64,000 nucleotides of DNA from Croceivirga sp. (GCA_028284285.1 JANQSA010000082.1:62001-126000); one strand, 5' to 3'; positions 17,991-27,551 are shown, counted from the first letter of the stretch. Translations and numbers: made by a program. Notes: a model not told the origin generated them from the letters alone.

Positions 17991-18040
17991 AACTGCTTTA
18001 GCATTTTTGCTGAGGTTGCAATCAGTCAAATCTTTCCTCA
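17991..18040 (-). promoter_or_regulatory. Candidate SAM-II riboswitch in the metK leader
   Basis: On the minus strand: stem P1 TGAGG (18036-18040) with CCTCA (18011-18015); loop AAAGATTTGACTGATTGCAA; then AAAAATGCTAAAGCAGTT. The loop segment GACTG can pair with CAGTT at the 3' end, giving the H-type pseudoknot of SAM-II (metA motif) RNAs, and the blocks GATTT, ATTGCAA and GCTAAA match the conserved core of that class. Location before metK fits feedback control by SAM. Called by eye only. Confidence 0.75.
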
Positions 18041-18051
18041 TTATCAAGGCG

Positions 18052-18080
18052 CAAAGGTAGCGATTTGAACAGGATTTCAA
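18052..18080 (-). promoter_or_regulatory. metK promoter
   Basis: TACCTTTG (18052-18059) and TTG (18078-18080) on the minus strand, 18 bp apart, match the Bacteroidota -7/-33 consensus. Transcription would begin just before the SAM-II element, so the RNA leader starts with the aptamer. Confidence 0.65.
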
Positions 18081-18199
18081 AACCTAAGATTTTTGTGAAA
18101 GTCCTCTGGGTAAATCTTTCATTTTTTTCAGTGAACCCATTATTCGTTGTATATTGCAAACTCCATTTTTTACAAATCTACCTTAAAGAATACCAGGCC

Positions 18200-18814
18200 A
18201 TGCACATTGCCGTAGCGGGAAACATTGGAGCAGGAAAAACCACCTTAACCACTTTACTGGCAAAACATTACAAATGGGATGCTCACTTTGAAGATGTGGT
18301 AGACAACCCCTACTTGGATGATTTCTACACCCAAATGGAGCGGTGGAGTTTTAACCTGCAGATCTATTTTTTAAATAGTCGCTACCGACAGATCCTCAAA
18401 ATCAGAGAAAGTGGAAAAAATGTGATCCAGGATCGTACGATTTATGAAGATGCCCACATCTTTGCTCCCAACCTGCACGCCATGGGATTAATGACCAATA
18501 GGGATTTCGAGAATTACCGCGGCTTGTTTGAACTCATGGAAAGTCTGGTGCAACCCCCAGACCTGTTGATCTATCTCAGAAGTTCCATCCCTAACCTGGT
18601 GGAGCAGATCCACAAACGCGGCAGGGAGTACGAAAGCAGTATTTCCATTGATTATTTAAGCCGACTGAATGAACGCTACGAAGCCTGGGTAAACACCTAT
18701 GAAAAAGGAAAATTACTAATCGTAAATGTGGATAAGGTCAACTTTGTGGACGAACCCGAGCATCTCGGGCAGGTCATCCACCGTATTGATGCTGAGATAC
18801 ATGGGTTGTTTTGA
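18200..18814 (+). CDS. Deoxynucleoside kinase
   Basis: A 204-residue kinase starting MHIAVAGNIGAGKTTLTTLL, with the P-loop GNIGAGKT at residues 7-14 and the family motif VIQDRTIYEDAHIFA (DRS/DRT-like). A longer frame from 18065 adds 45 residues without similarity to the family and is rejected. It phosphorylates deoxyribonucleosides (dA/dG/dC type) for salvage. It is transcribed away from metK. A nucleoside transporter and thymidylate synthase lie 11-13 kb downstream. Confidence 0.92.
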   Translation: MHIAVAGNIGAGKTTLTTLLAKHYKWDAHFEDVVDNPYLDDFYTQMERWSFNLQIYFLNSRYRQILKIRESGKNVIQDRTIYEDAHIFAPNLHAMGLMTNRDFENYRGLFELMESLVQPPDLLIYLRSSIPNLVEQIHKRGREYESSISIDYLSRLNERYEAWVNTYEKGKLLIVNVDKVNFVDEPEHLGQVIHRIDAEIHGLF

Positions 18815-18981
18815 CTCAGACATTAGACCGCTACGCTATTAGAATTTAGATACAAGAACTATTTGTTTTCCGTGGTTTAAAAACTAAACTTCCCTCACCC
18901 GGATATGCTCTTCCCTCATTCCTACTTTCAAAAACTATGATTATCAGATACTTTCAGGATATGAACTGAAAAATTGAAATC

Positions 18982-19683
18982 ATGGAAGTAAAAAAGAATG
19001 AAAAACTACGGATTGAAAAAAAATCAAGCCTGTATTTTGTTTTAGGACTGTGTTTGGTTTTAGCGCTGACCTATATTGCACTGGAATGGAAAACCTTCAA
19101 TGAAATCCCAGATCCGGAGGTTGCTGAATTTGACAAACTCGATTTTCTTCCTGACGAAGAGATTCCATTTATTAAAGCTCCTGAGCCTCCAAAACCAAAA
19201 GTAGCTCCTCCAATCATTGAAGTCTTTCCCGACATTTCGGATGAACCAGAATCAATAATTTATATACCAGAAGTGGACCAAACCACTGAAATTACTCCTC
19301 TTGAAAGTGTAGCTTTTGAAGAGCCACCTGTTGATGAAGAAGTTATTTTTGTCAACGTAGAAGAAAAACCCATTTTTCCAGGCTGTGAAGACGCCACAGA
19401 CAAGTATGCTTGCTTTCAAGAAATGATGCAAAAGCATATTCGAAAAAACTTCAACTACCCGGAAGCTGCCATTGACCTTGGCATTAAGGGTAAGGTGCAT
19501 ATAAAATTTACCATCCAAAAAGACGGTAGTATTGGCGCTCTTCAAATGCGTGGACCGCATAAATTACTAAAAGACGAGGCGTCAAGGATCATAAAAAAAT
19601 TGCCTAAAATGATACCTGGTAAACAAAGGGGAACCCCTGTCAACGTTCCTTTTTCAATACCAATTCATTTTAAGCTACAATAG
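18982..19683 (+). CDS. TonB family protein (energy transducer)
   Basis: A 233-residue protein with a cytoplasmic N-terminus, one membrane helix at about 15-35 (SLYFVLGLCLVLALTYIALE), a proline- and acid-rich periplasmic linker (about 55-125) and a C-terminal TonB domain (about 140-233: FNYPEAAIDLGIKGKVHIKF, the standard start of TonB_C). It transmits proton-motive force to outer-membrane receptors. ExbB/ExbD are not adjacent. It is the last plus-strand gene before a shared terminator. Confidence 0.9.
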   Translation: MEVKKNEKLRIEKKSSLYFVLGLCLVLALTYIALEWKTFNEIPDPEVAEFDKLDFLPDEEIPFIKAPEPPKPKVAPPIIEVFPDISDEPESIIYIPEVDQTTEITPLESVAFEEPPVDEEVIFVNVEEKPIFPGCEDATDKYACFQEMMQKHIRKNFNYPEAAIDLGIKGKVHIKFTIQKDGSIGALQMRGPHKLLKDEASRIIKKLPKMIPGKQRGTPVNVPFSIPIHFKLQ

Positions 19684-19715
19684 TCTTTGGGAATGGTCTA
19701 TCATGAACGAAAAAC

Positions 19716-19746
19716 AAAAAACCACACCTTATGGCATGGTTTTTTT
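19716..19746. terminator. Bidirectional terminator between tonB and hppA
   Basis: AAAAAACCA (19716-19724) and TGGTTTTTT (19737-19745) form the stem of a hairpin flanked by A and T runs, between two convergent genes. Confidence 0.75.
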
Positions 19747-19773
19747 AACTGCAACTATTTGAATTAGCTATCT

Positions 19774-22176
19774 CTATTCAATATCTATCTCCTTTTTGTA
19801 GGCTTCCACTTTTGCGGTGACCTCTTCTTTGGTAGCCCCCACAAATTCCTTTACCTGCTCGGTAATTTCCCCTGCTACTTCTGTAGAAGTCGTCACTACA
19901 GCTTTGAAACTGCCATCTTCGGTATTGCTCATTTCGACGCGAATTTGCTTTTCTACCTCCTTGGATTCCTTTATGCCATCTACAGTAATGGCCACTGTGG
20001 TGCCATCCTCTTTTACAATACTCACCTCATCCTTTTGCGCCATGCTTACTAAACTTGGTGCTATTACCAGAGCTACTACACTCATCAACTTCAACAAAAT
20101 GTTAAGGGAGGGCCCGGAAGTATCTTTAAACGGATCTCCTACGGTATCACCAACAACGGCAGCTTTATGGGCATCAGAGCCTTTACGGCCTTCGCCCTCA
20201 ATGGTCTTTTTGGCATTATCCCAGGCCCCGCCCGCATTGGATTGGAAAATGGCCATCAATACTCCTGCAGTAGTTACGCCGGCTAAAAGACCACCCAGCA
20301 TATTCGCGCCGCCCAGGAAACCTACAGCAACAGGTACTGCAATGGCCAACAAGCCCGGCAATACCATTTCTTTAATGGATGCCGTAGTTGAAATCTCTAC
20401 GCATTTTTCATATTCAGCAAGGCCATCGGCAGCTTCAAAAACCTCCATATCCGCTTTGGATGCCTTGGACAGATCAGAATCATATTTGCGCATTATTTCC
20501 AAAGCAGCTTTTAACTGAGGAATATCCCGGAACTGTCGTCTTACTTCCTCGATCATGGACATTGCAGCGCGACCCACAGCTTTCATAGACAAGGCAGAGA
20601 AAACAAAAGGCAGCATCCCTCCTACTAACAGTCCTGCCATGATCTTAGGCTGGGACACATCTATAGAAGTTACCCCGGCAGTCTTCATATAAGCAGCAAA
20701 CAAGGCCAGAGCCGTTAAGGCCGCAGAAGCTATGGCGAAACCTTTCCCAATTGCTGCGGTGGTGTTTCCTACCGCATCTAATTTATCGGTGCGCTCCCTA
20801 ACCTCACCGGGTAACTCTGCCATTTCCGCAATTCCACCGGCATTATCTGAGATAGGTCCGTAGGCATCTACTGCCAATTGAATACCTGTGTTGGCTAACA
20901 TACCCACAGCGGCAATGGCAATACCATATAAACCCGCGAAATGATGTGAGACCAAAATAGCCCCGGCAATTAAAATAATAGGGATCATGGTAGACATCAT
21001 GCCCACGCCTAAACCGGCAATGATGTTGGTGGCTGAACCGGTTTCAGATTGGCGCACTATGGAATTCACAGGCTTGGTCCCCGTACCGGTATAGTATTCC
21101 GTGATCTTACCTACCGCCAAACCGGCGACCAAACCGGCAATGGTGGCCCAGAACACGCCCATAGATGTAAATTCTTTTCCACCATCCACCCAGGATTCGG
21201 GAAGCATTCCTGTAATGAGAAAGTAAGAGGCTACCAACATTAAGCCTGCGGAACCAAACTCACCGATATTCAATGCCGTCTGTGGATTACCCCCGTCTTT
21301 TACACGAACAAAGAACGTTCCAATGATAGACATTACAATTCCTACCGCTGCTAATGCCAAAGGCAGATATACGGCTCCCAGGCCGTCAAAGGAATCTGCA
21401 AAAGCCGGGTTGGCAGCAAAAATGCCGCCCAGCACCATGGTTCCTATAATAGATCCCACATAAGATTCAAAAAGGTCAGCTCCCATACCGGCAACATCGC
21501 CAACGTTATCCCCAACATTATCGGCAATCGTAGCCGGATTAAGCGGGTGATCTTCCGGAATTCCGGCTTCTACTTTACCTACTAAATCCGCGCCTACGTC
21601 AGCAGCTTTCGTATAAATACCACCTCCAACACGGGCAAAAAGCGCTATGGATGAAGCTCCTAAAGAGAAGCCAGACAATACATTTAAAATCTCATTCAAT
21701 TCCCAACCCTGACCGCTGTAGATCATAAAAAGTCCGCTTAACCCCAATACGCCTAATCCTACCACACCAAGTCCCATTACAGAACCTCCGGCAAAGGCCA
21801 CTTCCAACGCTTTACTTAAGGAAGTCCTGGCGGCCTGAGTAGTACGTACATTGGCTTTGGTAGCTACCCGCATTCCGATAAAACCCGCTAAAGCGGAACA
21901 AATAGCACCTACGATAAAGGATACGGCTACCATACCATTAGAGCCCTCTTCATTTTGCCCCTTAAAGAATAGCAGAACGGCTACGGCAGCTACAAAAACA
22001 GCTAATATTTTATATTCCGCTTTTAGGAAGGACATCGCCCCATCGGCGATGTTTTTCGCAATGTTTGCCATCTTCTCCCCACCGACTTCCTGTTTGGATA
22101 CCCAAATGTTCTTCACCAACACATACAACAGCCCCAAAACACCAAAAGCGGGCAAAAAATTAATGATTACATCCAT
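19774..22176 (-). CDS. hppA: Membrane-bound ion-pumping pyrophosphatase
   Basis: An 800-residue membrane protein with about 16 helices. The PPi-binding signature [19 protein letters not shown] and the [20 protein letters not shown] motif are intact. The [10 protein letters not shown] segment has the Ala typical of potassium-dependent enzymes, so Na+ (possibly H+) pumping is likely. The ATG at 22176 ([11 protein letters not shown]) is preferred; the longer frame adds 31 residues across the promoter. The C-terminus carries about 90 extra acidic residues after the last helix, predicted to face the periplasm, longer than in most family members. It follows ppa, but has its own promoter after the ppa terminator. 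Confidence 0.94.
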   Translation of the reverse strand: MDVIINFLPAFGVLGLLYVLVKNIWVSKQEVGGEKMANIAKNIADGAMSFLKAEYKILAVFVAAVAVLLFFKGQNEEGSNGMVAVSFIVGAICSALAGFIGMRVATKANVRTTQAARTSLSKALEVAFAGGSVMGLGVVGLGVLGLSGLFMIYSGQGWELNEILNVLSGFSLGASSIALFARVGGGIYTKAADVGADLVGKVEAGIPEDHPLNPATIADNVGDNVGDVAGMGADLFESYVGSIIGTMVLGGIFAANPAFADSFDGLGAVYLPLALAAVGIVMSIIGTFFVRVKDGGNPQTALNIGEFGSAGLMLVASYFLITGMLPESWVDGGKEFTSMGVFWATIAGLVAGLAVGKITEYYTGTGTKPVNSIVRQSETGSATNIIAGLGVGMMSTMIPIILIAGAILVSHHFAGLYGIAIAAVGMLANTGIQLAVDAYGPISDNAGGIAEMAELPGEVRERTDKLDAVGNTTAAIGKGFAIASAALTALALFAAYMKTAGVTSIDVSQPKIMAGLLVGGMLPFVFSALSMKAVGRAAMSMIEEVRRQFRDIPQLKAALEIMRKYDSDLSKASKADMEVFEAADGLAEYEKCVEISTTASIKEMVLPGLLAIAVPVAVGFLGGANMLGGLLAGVTTAGVLMAIFQSNAGGAWDNAKKTIEGEGRKGSDAHKAAVVGDTVGDPFKDTSGPSLNILLKLMSVVALVIAPSLVSMAQKDEVSIVKEDGTTVAITVDGIKESKEVEKQIRVEMSNTEDGSFKAVVTTSTEVAGEITEQVKEFVGATKEEVTAKVEAYKKEIDIE

Positions 22177-22224
22177 AGTTAATTCGTTAATTATTAGGTT
22201 TTTCTTAAGATTTTTTAATGGCTG

Positions 22225-22232
22225 CAAATGTA
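22225..22232 (-). promoter_or_regulatory. -7 box of the hppA promoter
   Basis: TACATTTG on the minus strand matches TAnnTTTG and lies 48 bp before the chosen hppA start, after the ppa terminator. This supports the internal start and separate transcription. Confidence 0.5.
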
Positions 22233-22250
22233 GTAAAATACGCATGAATA

Positions 22251-22286
22251 AAAAAAGCCCATTCAGCAAGGAAAATGGGCTTTTTT
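22251..22286 (-). terminator. Terminator after ppa
   Basis: AAAAAAGCCCATT (22251-22263) pairs with AATGGGCTTTTTT (22273-22285) around a short loop; U-run follows on the minus strand. Confidence 0.85.
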
Positions 22287-22303
22287 AGTTCATTTCAAAT
22301 GCG

Positions 22304-22831
22304 TTAAATCATAAAGGCACGCTTTGTCTTATGATCGCTTTCGGCATACCGCCGTGCACATTGGTGATAGATCTCTTTTGCCTTTTCCGCACCACTCCAT
22401 CCACCGGTGTCCACTTTCTTTTCTTCCAAATCCTTGTAGACCTGAAAAAAGTGTTCTATTTCTTTTAATCGGTGAGGATTTAGGTCGGTTATATCATTGT
22501 TTTTACTCCAAATAGGATCATTCACCGGTACACAAATAATCTTTTCATCCGGGCCTTTTTCATCGGTCATATGGAACACCCCAATGGGTTTTACCTCCAT
22601 GACCACCATAGGAAAGGTAGGTTCGGTCCCTATCACCAGCACATCCAACGGATCCTTGTCCAGTGCCAGGGTCTCCGGTATAAAACCATAATCCCCGGGA
22701 TACATCATGGATGAAAACAATGTTCTGTCAAACCGGATCTTGTGCAATGTAAAATCGTATTCGTATTTATTGCGGCTGCCCTTAGGAATTTCTATGAGCA
22801 CATCAAAGGTTACTGCTTCTTTTGTAGACAT
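22304..22831 (-). CDS. ppa: Soluble inorganic pyrophosphatase (family I)
   Basis: A 175-residue family I enzyme with the signature DKDPLDVLVIG (metal-binding aspartates), the active-site EIPKGSRNKYEYD near the N-terminus and YGFIPETLALD. It hydrolyses pyrophosphate in the cytoplasm. A terminator separates it from the downstream ion-pumping pyrophosphatase, so the cell can waste or harvest pyrophosphate energy through neighbouring but separately transcribed genes. Confidence 0.96.
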   Translation of the reverse strand: MSTKEAVTFDVLIEIPKGSRNKYEYDFTLHKIRFDRTLFSSMMYPGDYGFIPETLALDKDPLDVLVIGTEPTFPMVVMEVKPIGVFHMTDEKGPDEKIICVPVNDPIWSKNNDITDLNPHRLKEIEHFFQVYKDLEEKKVDTGGWSGAEKAKEIYHQCARRYAESDHKTKRAFMI

Positions 22832-22945
22832 AGTGTGGTATTTAGCGTTGTAAAGGTAATAGAACTACTGAAGTCCAATGAAATTGCATGCTTAAGATTA
22901 AATAATCATGAATTTCCCATAGACTATAACTATATATGAAAAAGA

Positions 22946-25441
22946 TCAAAAACTAAATCCAAACGTTCCGGTTACCCCAAAAGGTCGGGCCTCAGGAGCA
23001 TCCAGGTAGTTGCCCCTGAAGTTGAAATCGAGACGAAATATCTTAAAGATATTGCCGATACCAAAAGAGTATTCCCAATAGGGTTCATCATTCGGAGCCT
23101 GAAGTGGAATATTTGAGGGGGCGCTAAGGGCAATGTTTTCATCGGAAATAGAACCCCAGGCTCCTCGTATCCCCACTATCTCCCTTAAATTCAATTTACG
23201 GAGCAAAGGGATCCTTGAGAATAACCTCCCGTTAAAGTTATGTTCCAGGTGTACCGTGGCATAGGTATCGGTAACAAACTCGTAAAAGTCCAAATTGGGG
23301 AAAGTGTTGTACAAGGAGAAAACCGTTTGGTTACCGGGAATAACACTTAGAAGCCCCAGAGGAACTTCGCCAAATGTCCTTCCTAGCTCAACAGTACTCA
23401 CCAGTCTTCCAAAGCCCCCTAATTGCCAGGGTTGGGTATAAGAGAATTGCAAGCGTTGATAATCAAAATCACTTTCCAGAAACCCTTCCGTACCCTGGGT
23501 GTAATTCAATACCAAAGTACTGTGGTTATCATTAATGGTATTGCGTTCTACCCCATACCCTATGGTTCTCCTTCCCGGAGTGTAGATCACTGTGGTGTTC
23601 AGATCAAATTGCTTGACTTCAGAGGAAATCCCACCCGGAGCATCCGGATCAACGTAGTCCAGACTAAAGGCATCCGGTAGAGCAGAGCTTAAGGTACGAA
23701 AGGCTCCCCCCAATCGAAACCTCAGGTTACGAAAAGGCTCCATTTCCAATGATAACACGGAAAGGTTAATATTGCTTAAGCGATCGTTGTTCCCTACGGT
23801 GACCAGAGCGGATGAGGCAATACTTCTACCAAGAACATCGGTAGTACTGGTAAGGTTAATCCCCAATTGTTCTATATCCCGCCTGTTACCCCCCGAAACA
23901 ATTAAGCGGGTTTTCCGATCCAGCAAAAATTTCCCGGAGAAACCATGCTTAAATTTCCGGTCGTTAAAACCATAAGCCATGTATCCTTCTAACCGCCAGG
24001 TATCGTTCTGTCCAAAATAGGTTCTTGCTCCACCCCTTAGCCGGATACCTTCCGCATCGTTAAAACCAAAAGTGCTGTAGATATCACCAATATCCAGGTT
24101 CCATTTATCTATCTCTACATAACCCGAACCCAAAATGCTGACAATATCGTAGTAGGTCCTGAACTTGGGAACGGTTTGTAGTGTATCCAACAATTTAAAA
24201 ATACCGGATTCGTCTTCACTTAATTGTTCCAGTCGGGCCTTTTTCCAGAAAAGGCTGTCCTGGCTAAATACTCTTGGGTCATACGGATCGGATTGCGACT
24301 TATAAAAATCTTCCGGTCGATCCAGATCAAAATTATAGTTGTCATACACTGTTGTGCGTTTGCCATACACCCCTCTGGAAGTTTCTTTTTTTGAAAAGGC
24401 AAAATCCGTGAGCATATAGTCCCGCTTCAGCAAAAAGACAGAATCGTTTACTACCTCAAAATCCTGCTCTATGTAAATCTCTTTTACCCAGTTGATATTA
24501 GCACTTTTTACCACTTCCATGTTAATTTTTTTAATGGCAAAAGTGGTATCGTTCACCCAAAAATCCCCCTTAAAGGTCAGTTCGTTTTTCCGGCGGGGAT
24601 AGTAAATAATATTGTAGCACCATTTGTTGTCGATAAAGGTGCTGTCCGACAGCACATAGTTGTATACGTCTACACCAGTTCTGGATAATGGACTGGTAAA
24701 ACTCTTATCAAAGAATTTTAAGTAGTTTTCATAAATATCATAATCAGAATACAAGTCTTCCACAAAAGCAGTAATGGCTTGGTTTCCCCCAAAACCAGAG
24801 CTTTTGTTACCCAATACATCCTCTTTTTCCAACTGTAGGCGATTATCGCCATACACTTTGGAAAACACCTCGTTCAAAAACATGGGCAAATACGTTTTTC
24901 CGGTTATCCGGGAGGTATCCAAACCGGCGAACATGAATTCCAGCCCCTTAAATAATCTACTTTTAATCAGGGCACTATCAATGGTATTCAGGTCAAACTC
25001 TACTTTCTCATACTTGTCATACTGGTAACTTTTAAACTTGCGCACCCCATTCTCTCTTTTTTTTGCCCAAATTTTCTTCAGTATATCTATTGCCGGATTA
25101 TTCTTTTTGGATTGCTTTCCCGTGTACACCACCACTTCCTGTAATTGCTCTGCAGACTCCACAAGAACTACCCGCATATTGTAATTCACACTGCTGCTCA
25201 ATTCAATTTCCTGGGTATCATACCCAATAAAAGATACTACCAGTACAGTATAATCATTATCCGATTCAAAGTAAAAACGTCCGTTATCGTTCGTGATGGC
25301 ACCTTCCGTAGAGTTTTTGAAAATGACATTGGCAAATGCAACAGGATCTCCAGATTCATCAACCACTACCCCCCCCACTTTGGTTTGGGAAAAAAGAGTA
25401 ACAGACAAAAGGATAGAAAAAACAACAAGGAATCTTTTCAT
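22946..25441 (-). CDS. DUF5686 outer-membrane protein with N-terminal carboxypeptidase-regulatory-like domain
   Basis: An 831-residue exported protein. A signal peptide (about 1-19, ending LFSQ) is followed by a CarboxypepD_reg-like beta sandwich (about 22-100: VGGVVVDESGDPVAFANVIFKN) and a long DUF5686 region. The second half has alternating amphipathic strands and ends in a terminal Phe (TGTFGFSF), as expected for a beta barrel in the outer membrane. Function is not established for the family; a role in envelope transport is plausible. It is followed by no close partner. Confidence 0.85.
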   Translation of the reverse strand: MKRFLVVFSILLSVTLFSQTKVGGVVVDESGDPVAFANVIFKNSTEGAITNDNGRFYFESDNDYTVLVVSFIGYDTQEIELSSSVNYNMRVVLVESAEQLQEVVVYTGKQSKKNNPAIDILKKIWAKKRENGVRKFKSYQYDKYEKVEFDLNTIDSALIKSRLFKGLEFMFAGLDTSRITGKTYLPMFLNEVFSKVYGDNRLQLEKEDVLGNKSSGFGGNQAITAFVEDLYSDYDIYENYLKFFDKSFTSPLSRTGVDVYNYVLSDSTFIDNKWCYNIIYYPRRKNELTFKGDFWVNDTTFAIKKINMEVVKSANINWVKEIYIEQDFEVVNDSVFLLKRDYMLTDFAFSKKETSRGVYGKRTTVYDNYNFDLDRPEDFYKSQSDPYDPRVFSQDSLFWKKARLEQLSEDESGIFKLLDTLQTVPKFRTYYDIVSILGSGYVEIDKWNLDIGDIYSTFGFNDAEGIRLRGGARTYFGQNDTWRLEGYMAYGFNDRKFKHGFSGKFLLDRKTRLIVSGGNRRDIEQLGINLTSTTDVLGRSIASSALVTVGNNDRLSNINLSVLSLEMEPFRNLRFRLGGAFRTLSSALPDAFSLDYVDPDAPGGISSEVKQFDLNTTVIYTPGRRTIGYGVERNTINDNHSTLVLNYTQGTEGFLESDFDYQRLQFSYTQPWQLGGFGRLVSTVELGRTFGEVPLGLLSVIPGNQTVFSLYNTFPNLDFYEFVTDTYATVHLEHNFNGRLFSRIPLLRKLNLREIVGIRGAWGSISDENIALSAPSNIPLQAPNDEPYWEYSFGIGNIFKIFRLDFNFRGNYLDAPEARPFGVTGTFGFSF

Positions 25442-25541
25442 AGCAGGCGCGTCACAAGCAAGTTGCTATAACTTACACGGCGGTTAGATGGTTTTTGATT
25501 TGAAGTAGTTATCTAAGCAAAAACATTCCTTTTAATGTAAA

Positions 25542-25569
25542 AGCCTCGCCAATATTCATCGGCGAGGCT
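25542..25569 (-). terminator. Terminator after the pdh E1 beta gene
   Basis: AGCCTCGCC (25542-25550) and GGCGAGGCT (25561-25569) form a perfect 9-bp GC-rich stem followed by a U-rich stretch on the minus strand. Confidence 0.85.
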
Positions 25570-25591
25570 AAGATACCTTACTTCTTATTTT

Positions 25592-26572
25592 TTACCCCTT
25601 ATATAACACTTTCTTAACAGCTTTGATCACGTCTTCGGAATTTGGTAACCACTCTGCCAACAATACAGGAGAATAAGGTGCAGGTGTATCTGCGGTATTC
25701 AGCTTAACTATGGGGGCATCTAAATAATCAAATGCTTTATCCTGGACCTGATACGTGATCTCAGTAGCCACATTACCAAAAGGCCAGGCTTCTTCCAGGA
25801 CTACCAGGCGATTGGTTTTCTTTACCGAGTTCAAAATAGCTTCGTGGTCCATAGGCCTAACCGTTCGCAAATCAATAATCTCGCAGCTTATCCCTTCTTC
25901 TTCCAGTGCATCAGCGGCTTTGTAGGCTTCTTTTATAATTTTTCCAAAAGAAACGACGGTCACATCCGTGCCTTCCCGTTTAATTTCGGCTACCCCAATC
26001 GGAATGGTATATTCGCCTTCCGGTACTTCACCCTTATCCCCATACATCTGTTCCGATTCCATAAAGATCACTGGGTCATCATCCCGGATGGAAGCCTTAA
26101 GCAATCCTTTAGCATCAGCTGGGTTAGAGGGGACTACTACCTTAAGCCCCGGGCAGTTGGCAAACCAACTTTCAAAAGCTTGAGAATGCGTTGCCGCCAA
26201 TTGGCCGGCAGAAGCAGTTGGCCCTCTAAAGACAATAGGGCAGTTGAATTGCCCCCCGGACATCTGTCGTATCTTGGCAGCGTTGTTGATAATCTGATCA
26301 ATTCCCACCAGGGCGAAATTAAAGGTCATAAATTCTATAATAGGCCGGTTCCCGTTCATGGCGGAGCCTACCCCCACTCCGGCAAACCCCAATTCCGAAA
26401 TAGGCGTATCAATCACCCGATCCGCACCAAATTCGTCTAACATTCCCTTGGAGGCCTTATAAGCACCATTGTATTCCGCTACTTCTTCCCCCATCAGGTA
26501 AATGGTTTCGTCACGTCGCATTTCTTCGGACATGGCCTCGGCTATAGCTTCCCTAAATTGTATGGTTTTCAT
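25592..26572 (-). CDS. pdhB: Pyruvate dehydrogenase E1 component, beta subunit
   Basis: A 326-residue transketolase-type beta subunit with MGEEVAEYNGAYKASKG near residue 27, RVIDTPISELGFAGVGVG, and the C-terminal DAPIVKLNTADTPAPYSP. Together with the alpha subunit (not in the window) and TPP it decarboxylates pyruvate in the pyruvate dehydrogenase complex. A branched-chain 2-oxoacid E1 beta is the alternative, but the length and the YNGAYKASKG segment favour pyruvate. It is a single gene here, divergent from etfBA, with a long palindrome in between. Confidence 0.9.
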   Translation of the reverse strand: MKTIQFREAIAEAMSEEMRRDETIYLMGEEVAEYNGAYKASKGMLDEFGADRVIDTPISELGFAGVGVGSAMNGNRPIIEFMTFNFALVGIDQIINNAAKIRQMSGGQFNCPIVFRGPTASAGQLAATHSQAFESWFANCPGLKVVVPSNPADAKGLLKASIRDDDPVIFMESEQMYGDKGEVPEGEYTIPIGVAEIKREGTDVTVVSFGKIIKEAYKAADALEEEGISCEIIDLRTVRPMDHEAILNSVKKTNRLVVLEEAWPFGNVATEITYQVQDKAFDYLDAPIVKLNTADTPAPYSPVLLAEWLPNSEDVIKAVKKVLYKG

Positions 26573-26657
26573 AGAATAACAACGGTTTATAAAGTGCGCA
26601 CAAAAATAGGAAAATCTATAGGAAACCGGGGGTGTTGTGCCTCAAAAAAAGGATAAA

Positions 26658-26683
26658 AATTTATTATGCATGCATAATAAATT
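26658..26683. promoter_or_regulatory. 26-bp perfect palindrome upstream of etfBA, candidate activator site
   Basis: Core ATTATGCATGCATAAT; symmetry extends to 13 bp per arm. It overlaps where a -33 box would lie for etfB and its centre is 33.5 bp from the end of the -7 box. The same 16-bp core occurs at 55273-55288. Binding protein unknown. Confidence 0.7.
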
Positions 26684-26696
26684 CGATTGTTTTTAG

Positions 26697-26704
26697 TATC
26701 TTTG
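26697..26704 (+). promoter_or_regulatory. -7 box of the etfB promoter
   Basis: TATCTTTG matches TAnnTTTG 24 bp before the etfB ATG. No TTG lies 17-23 bp upstream; the palindrome occupies that place, which suggests activation. Confidence 0.6.
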
Positions 26705-26727
26705 CTCTTCGAAAAAAATAAGAATTT

Positions 26728-27474
26728 ATGAAGATATTGGTTTGCATAAGCAATGTTCCGGACACTACTTCAAAAATCAATTTTACGGCGGGCGATACCC
26801 AATTTGACACCAACGGGGTACAGTTTGTTATTAATCCTAACGATGAATTCGGGTTAACCCGTGCCATGTGGTTCAAAGAAAAACAAGGCGCTACGGTTCA
26901 CGTGGTAACTGTTGGGGATACCACCGTAGAACCAACGATTCGAAAGGCCCTGGCTATTGGCGCTGATGAGGGTATCCGTATTAACGTGGCACCTAAAGAT
27001 GGGTTTTATGTTGCAAGACAGTTAGCCGAAGTGGTGAAAAACGGAGGGTATGACCTGGTCATTGCCGGAAGGGAGTCGATTGATTATAACGGTGGAATGG
27101 TTCCTGGTATTATGGCTGCGTTGCTGGACATGAATTTTGTAAACACTTGTATTGGGCTTGAAATTGATGGTACCCAAGCAACGGCCTTCCGGGAGATTGA
27201 TGGTGGAAAAGAAAAAATAAGCACCAGTTTACCTTTAATTATTGGTGGTCAGAAAGGACTGGTTGAGGAGAGCGACCTCCGTATTCCCAACATGCGTGGC
27301 ATAATGATGGCAAGAAAAAAAGCCTTGAATGTGGTAGAGCCTGTGGACGCACCATCGCCAACAACAGATCAAAAATTTGAGCGTCCTCCGGCAAAAGGCC
27401 CGGTAAAACTTGTTGATGCCGGCAACGTAGAAGAGTTAGTGAATTTATTACACAACGAAGCAAAAGTGATATAA
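26728..27474 (+). CDS. etfB: Electron transfer flavoprotein, beta subunit
   Basis: A 248-residue EtfB starting MKILVCISNVPDTTSKI, with the family segments NPNDEFGLTRA, DLVIAGRESIDYNGGMVPG and a C-terminal lysine-rich tail. With EtfA it accepts electrons from acyl-CoA dehydrogenases and passes them to the quinone pool via ETF dehydrogenase. It is cotranscribed with etfA, 77 bp downstream. The gap between them holds a degenerate CAAATTCCAAAT microrepeat (27481-27508). Confidence 0.95.
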   Translation: MKILVCISNVPDTTSKINFTAGDTQFDTNGVQFVINPNDEFGLTRAMWFKEKQGATVHVVTVGDTTVEPTIRKALAIGADEGIRINVAPKDGFYVARQLAEVVKNGGYDLVIAGRESIDYNGGMVPGIMAALLDMNFVNTCIGLEIDGTQATAFREIDGGKEKISTSLPLIIGGQKGLVEESDLRIPNMRGIMMARKKALNVVEPVDAPSPTTDQKFERPPAKGPVKLVDAGNVEELVNLLHNEAKVI

Positions 27475-27551
27475 TAGTTAAATCCCAAATTTCAAATTCC
27501 AAATCACAAGCGTTTTTGGAAGCTGTTATTTAGGTCTTAAGACAAAAAAAT

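Noticed and set aside
18065-18199. 45-codon N-terminal extension of the deoxynucleoside kinase
   Set aside because: The P-loop protein normally starts two to five residues before GNIGAGK; the extension covers the upstream regulatory region.
27481-27508. CAAATTCCAAAT microrepeat between etfB and etfA as a regulatory site
   Set aside because: Low-complexity degenerate repeat common in such genomes; no symmetry or promoter element supports a function.
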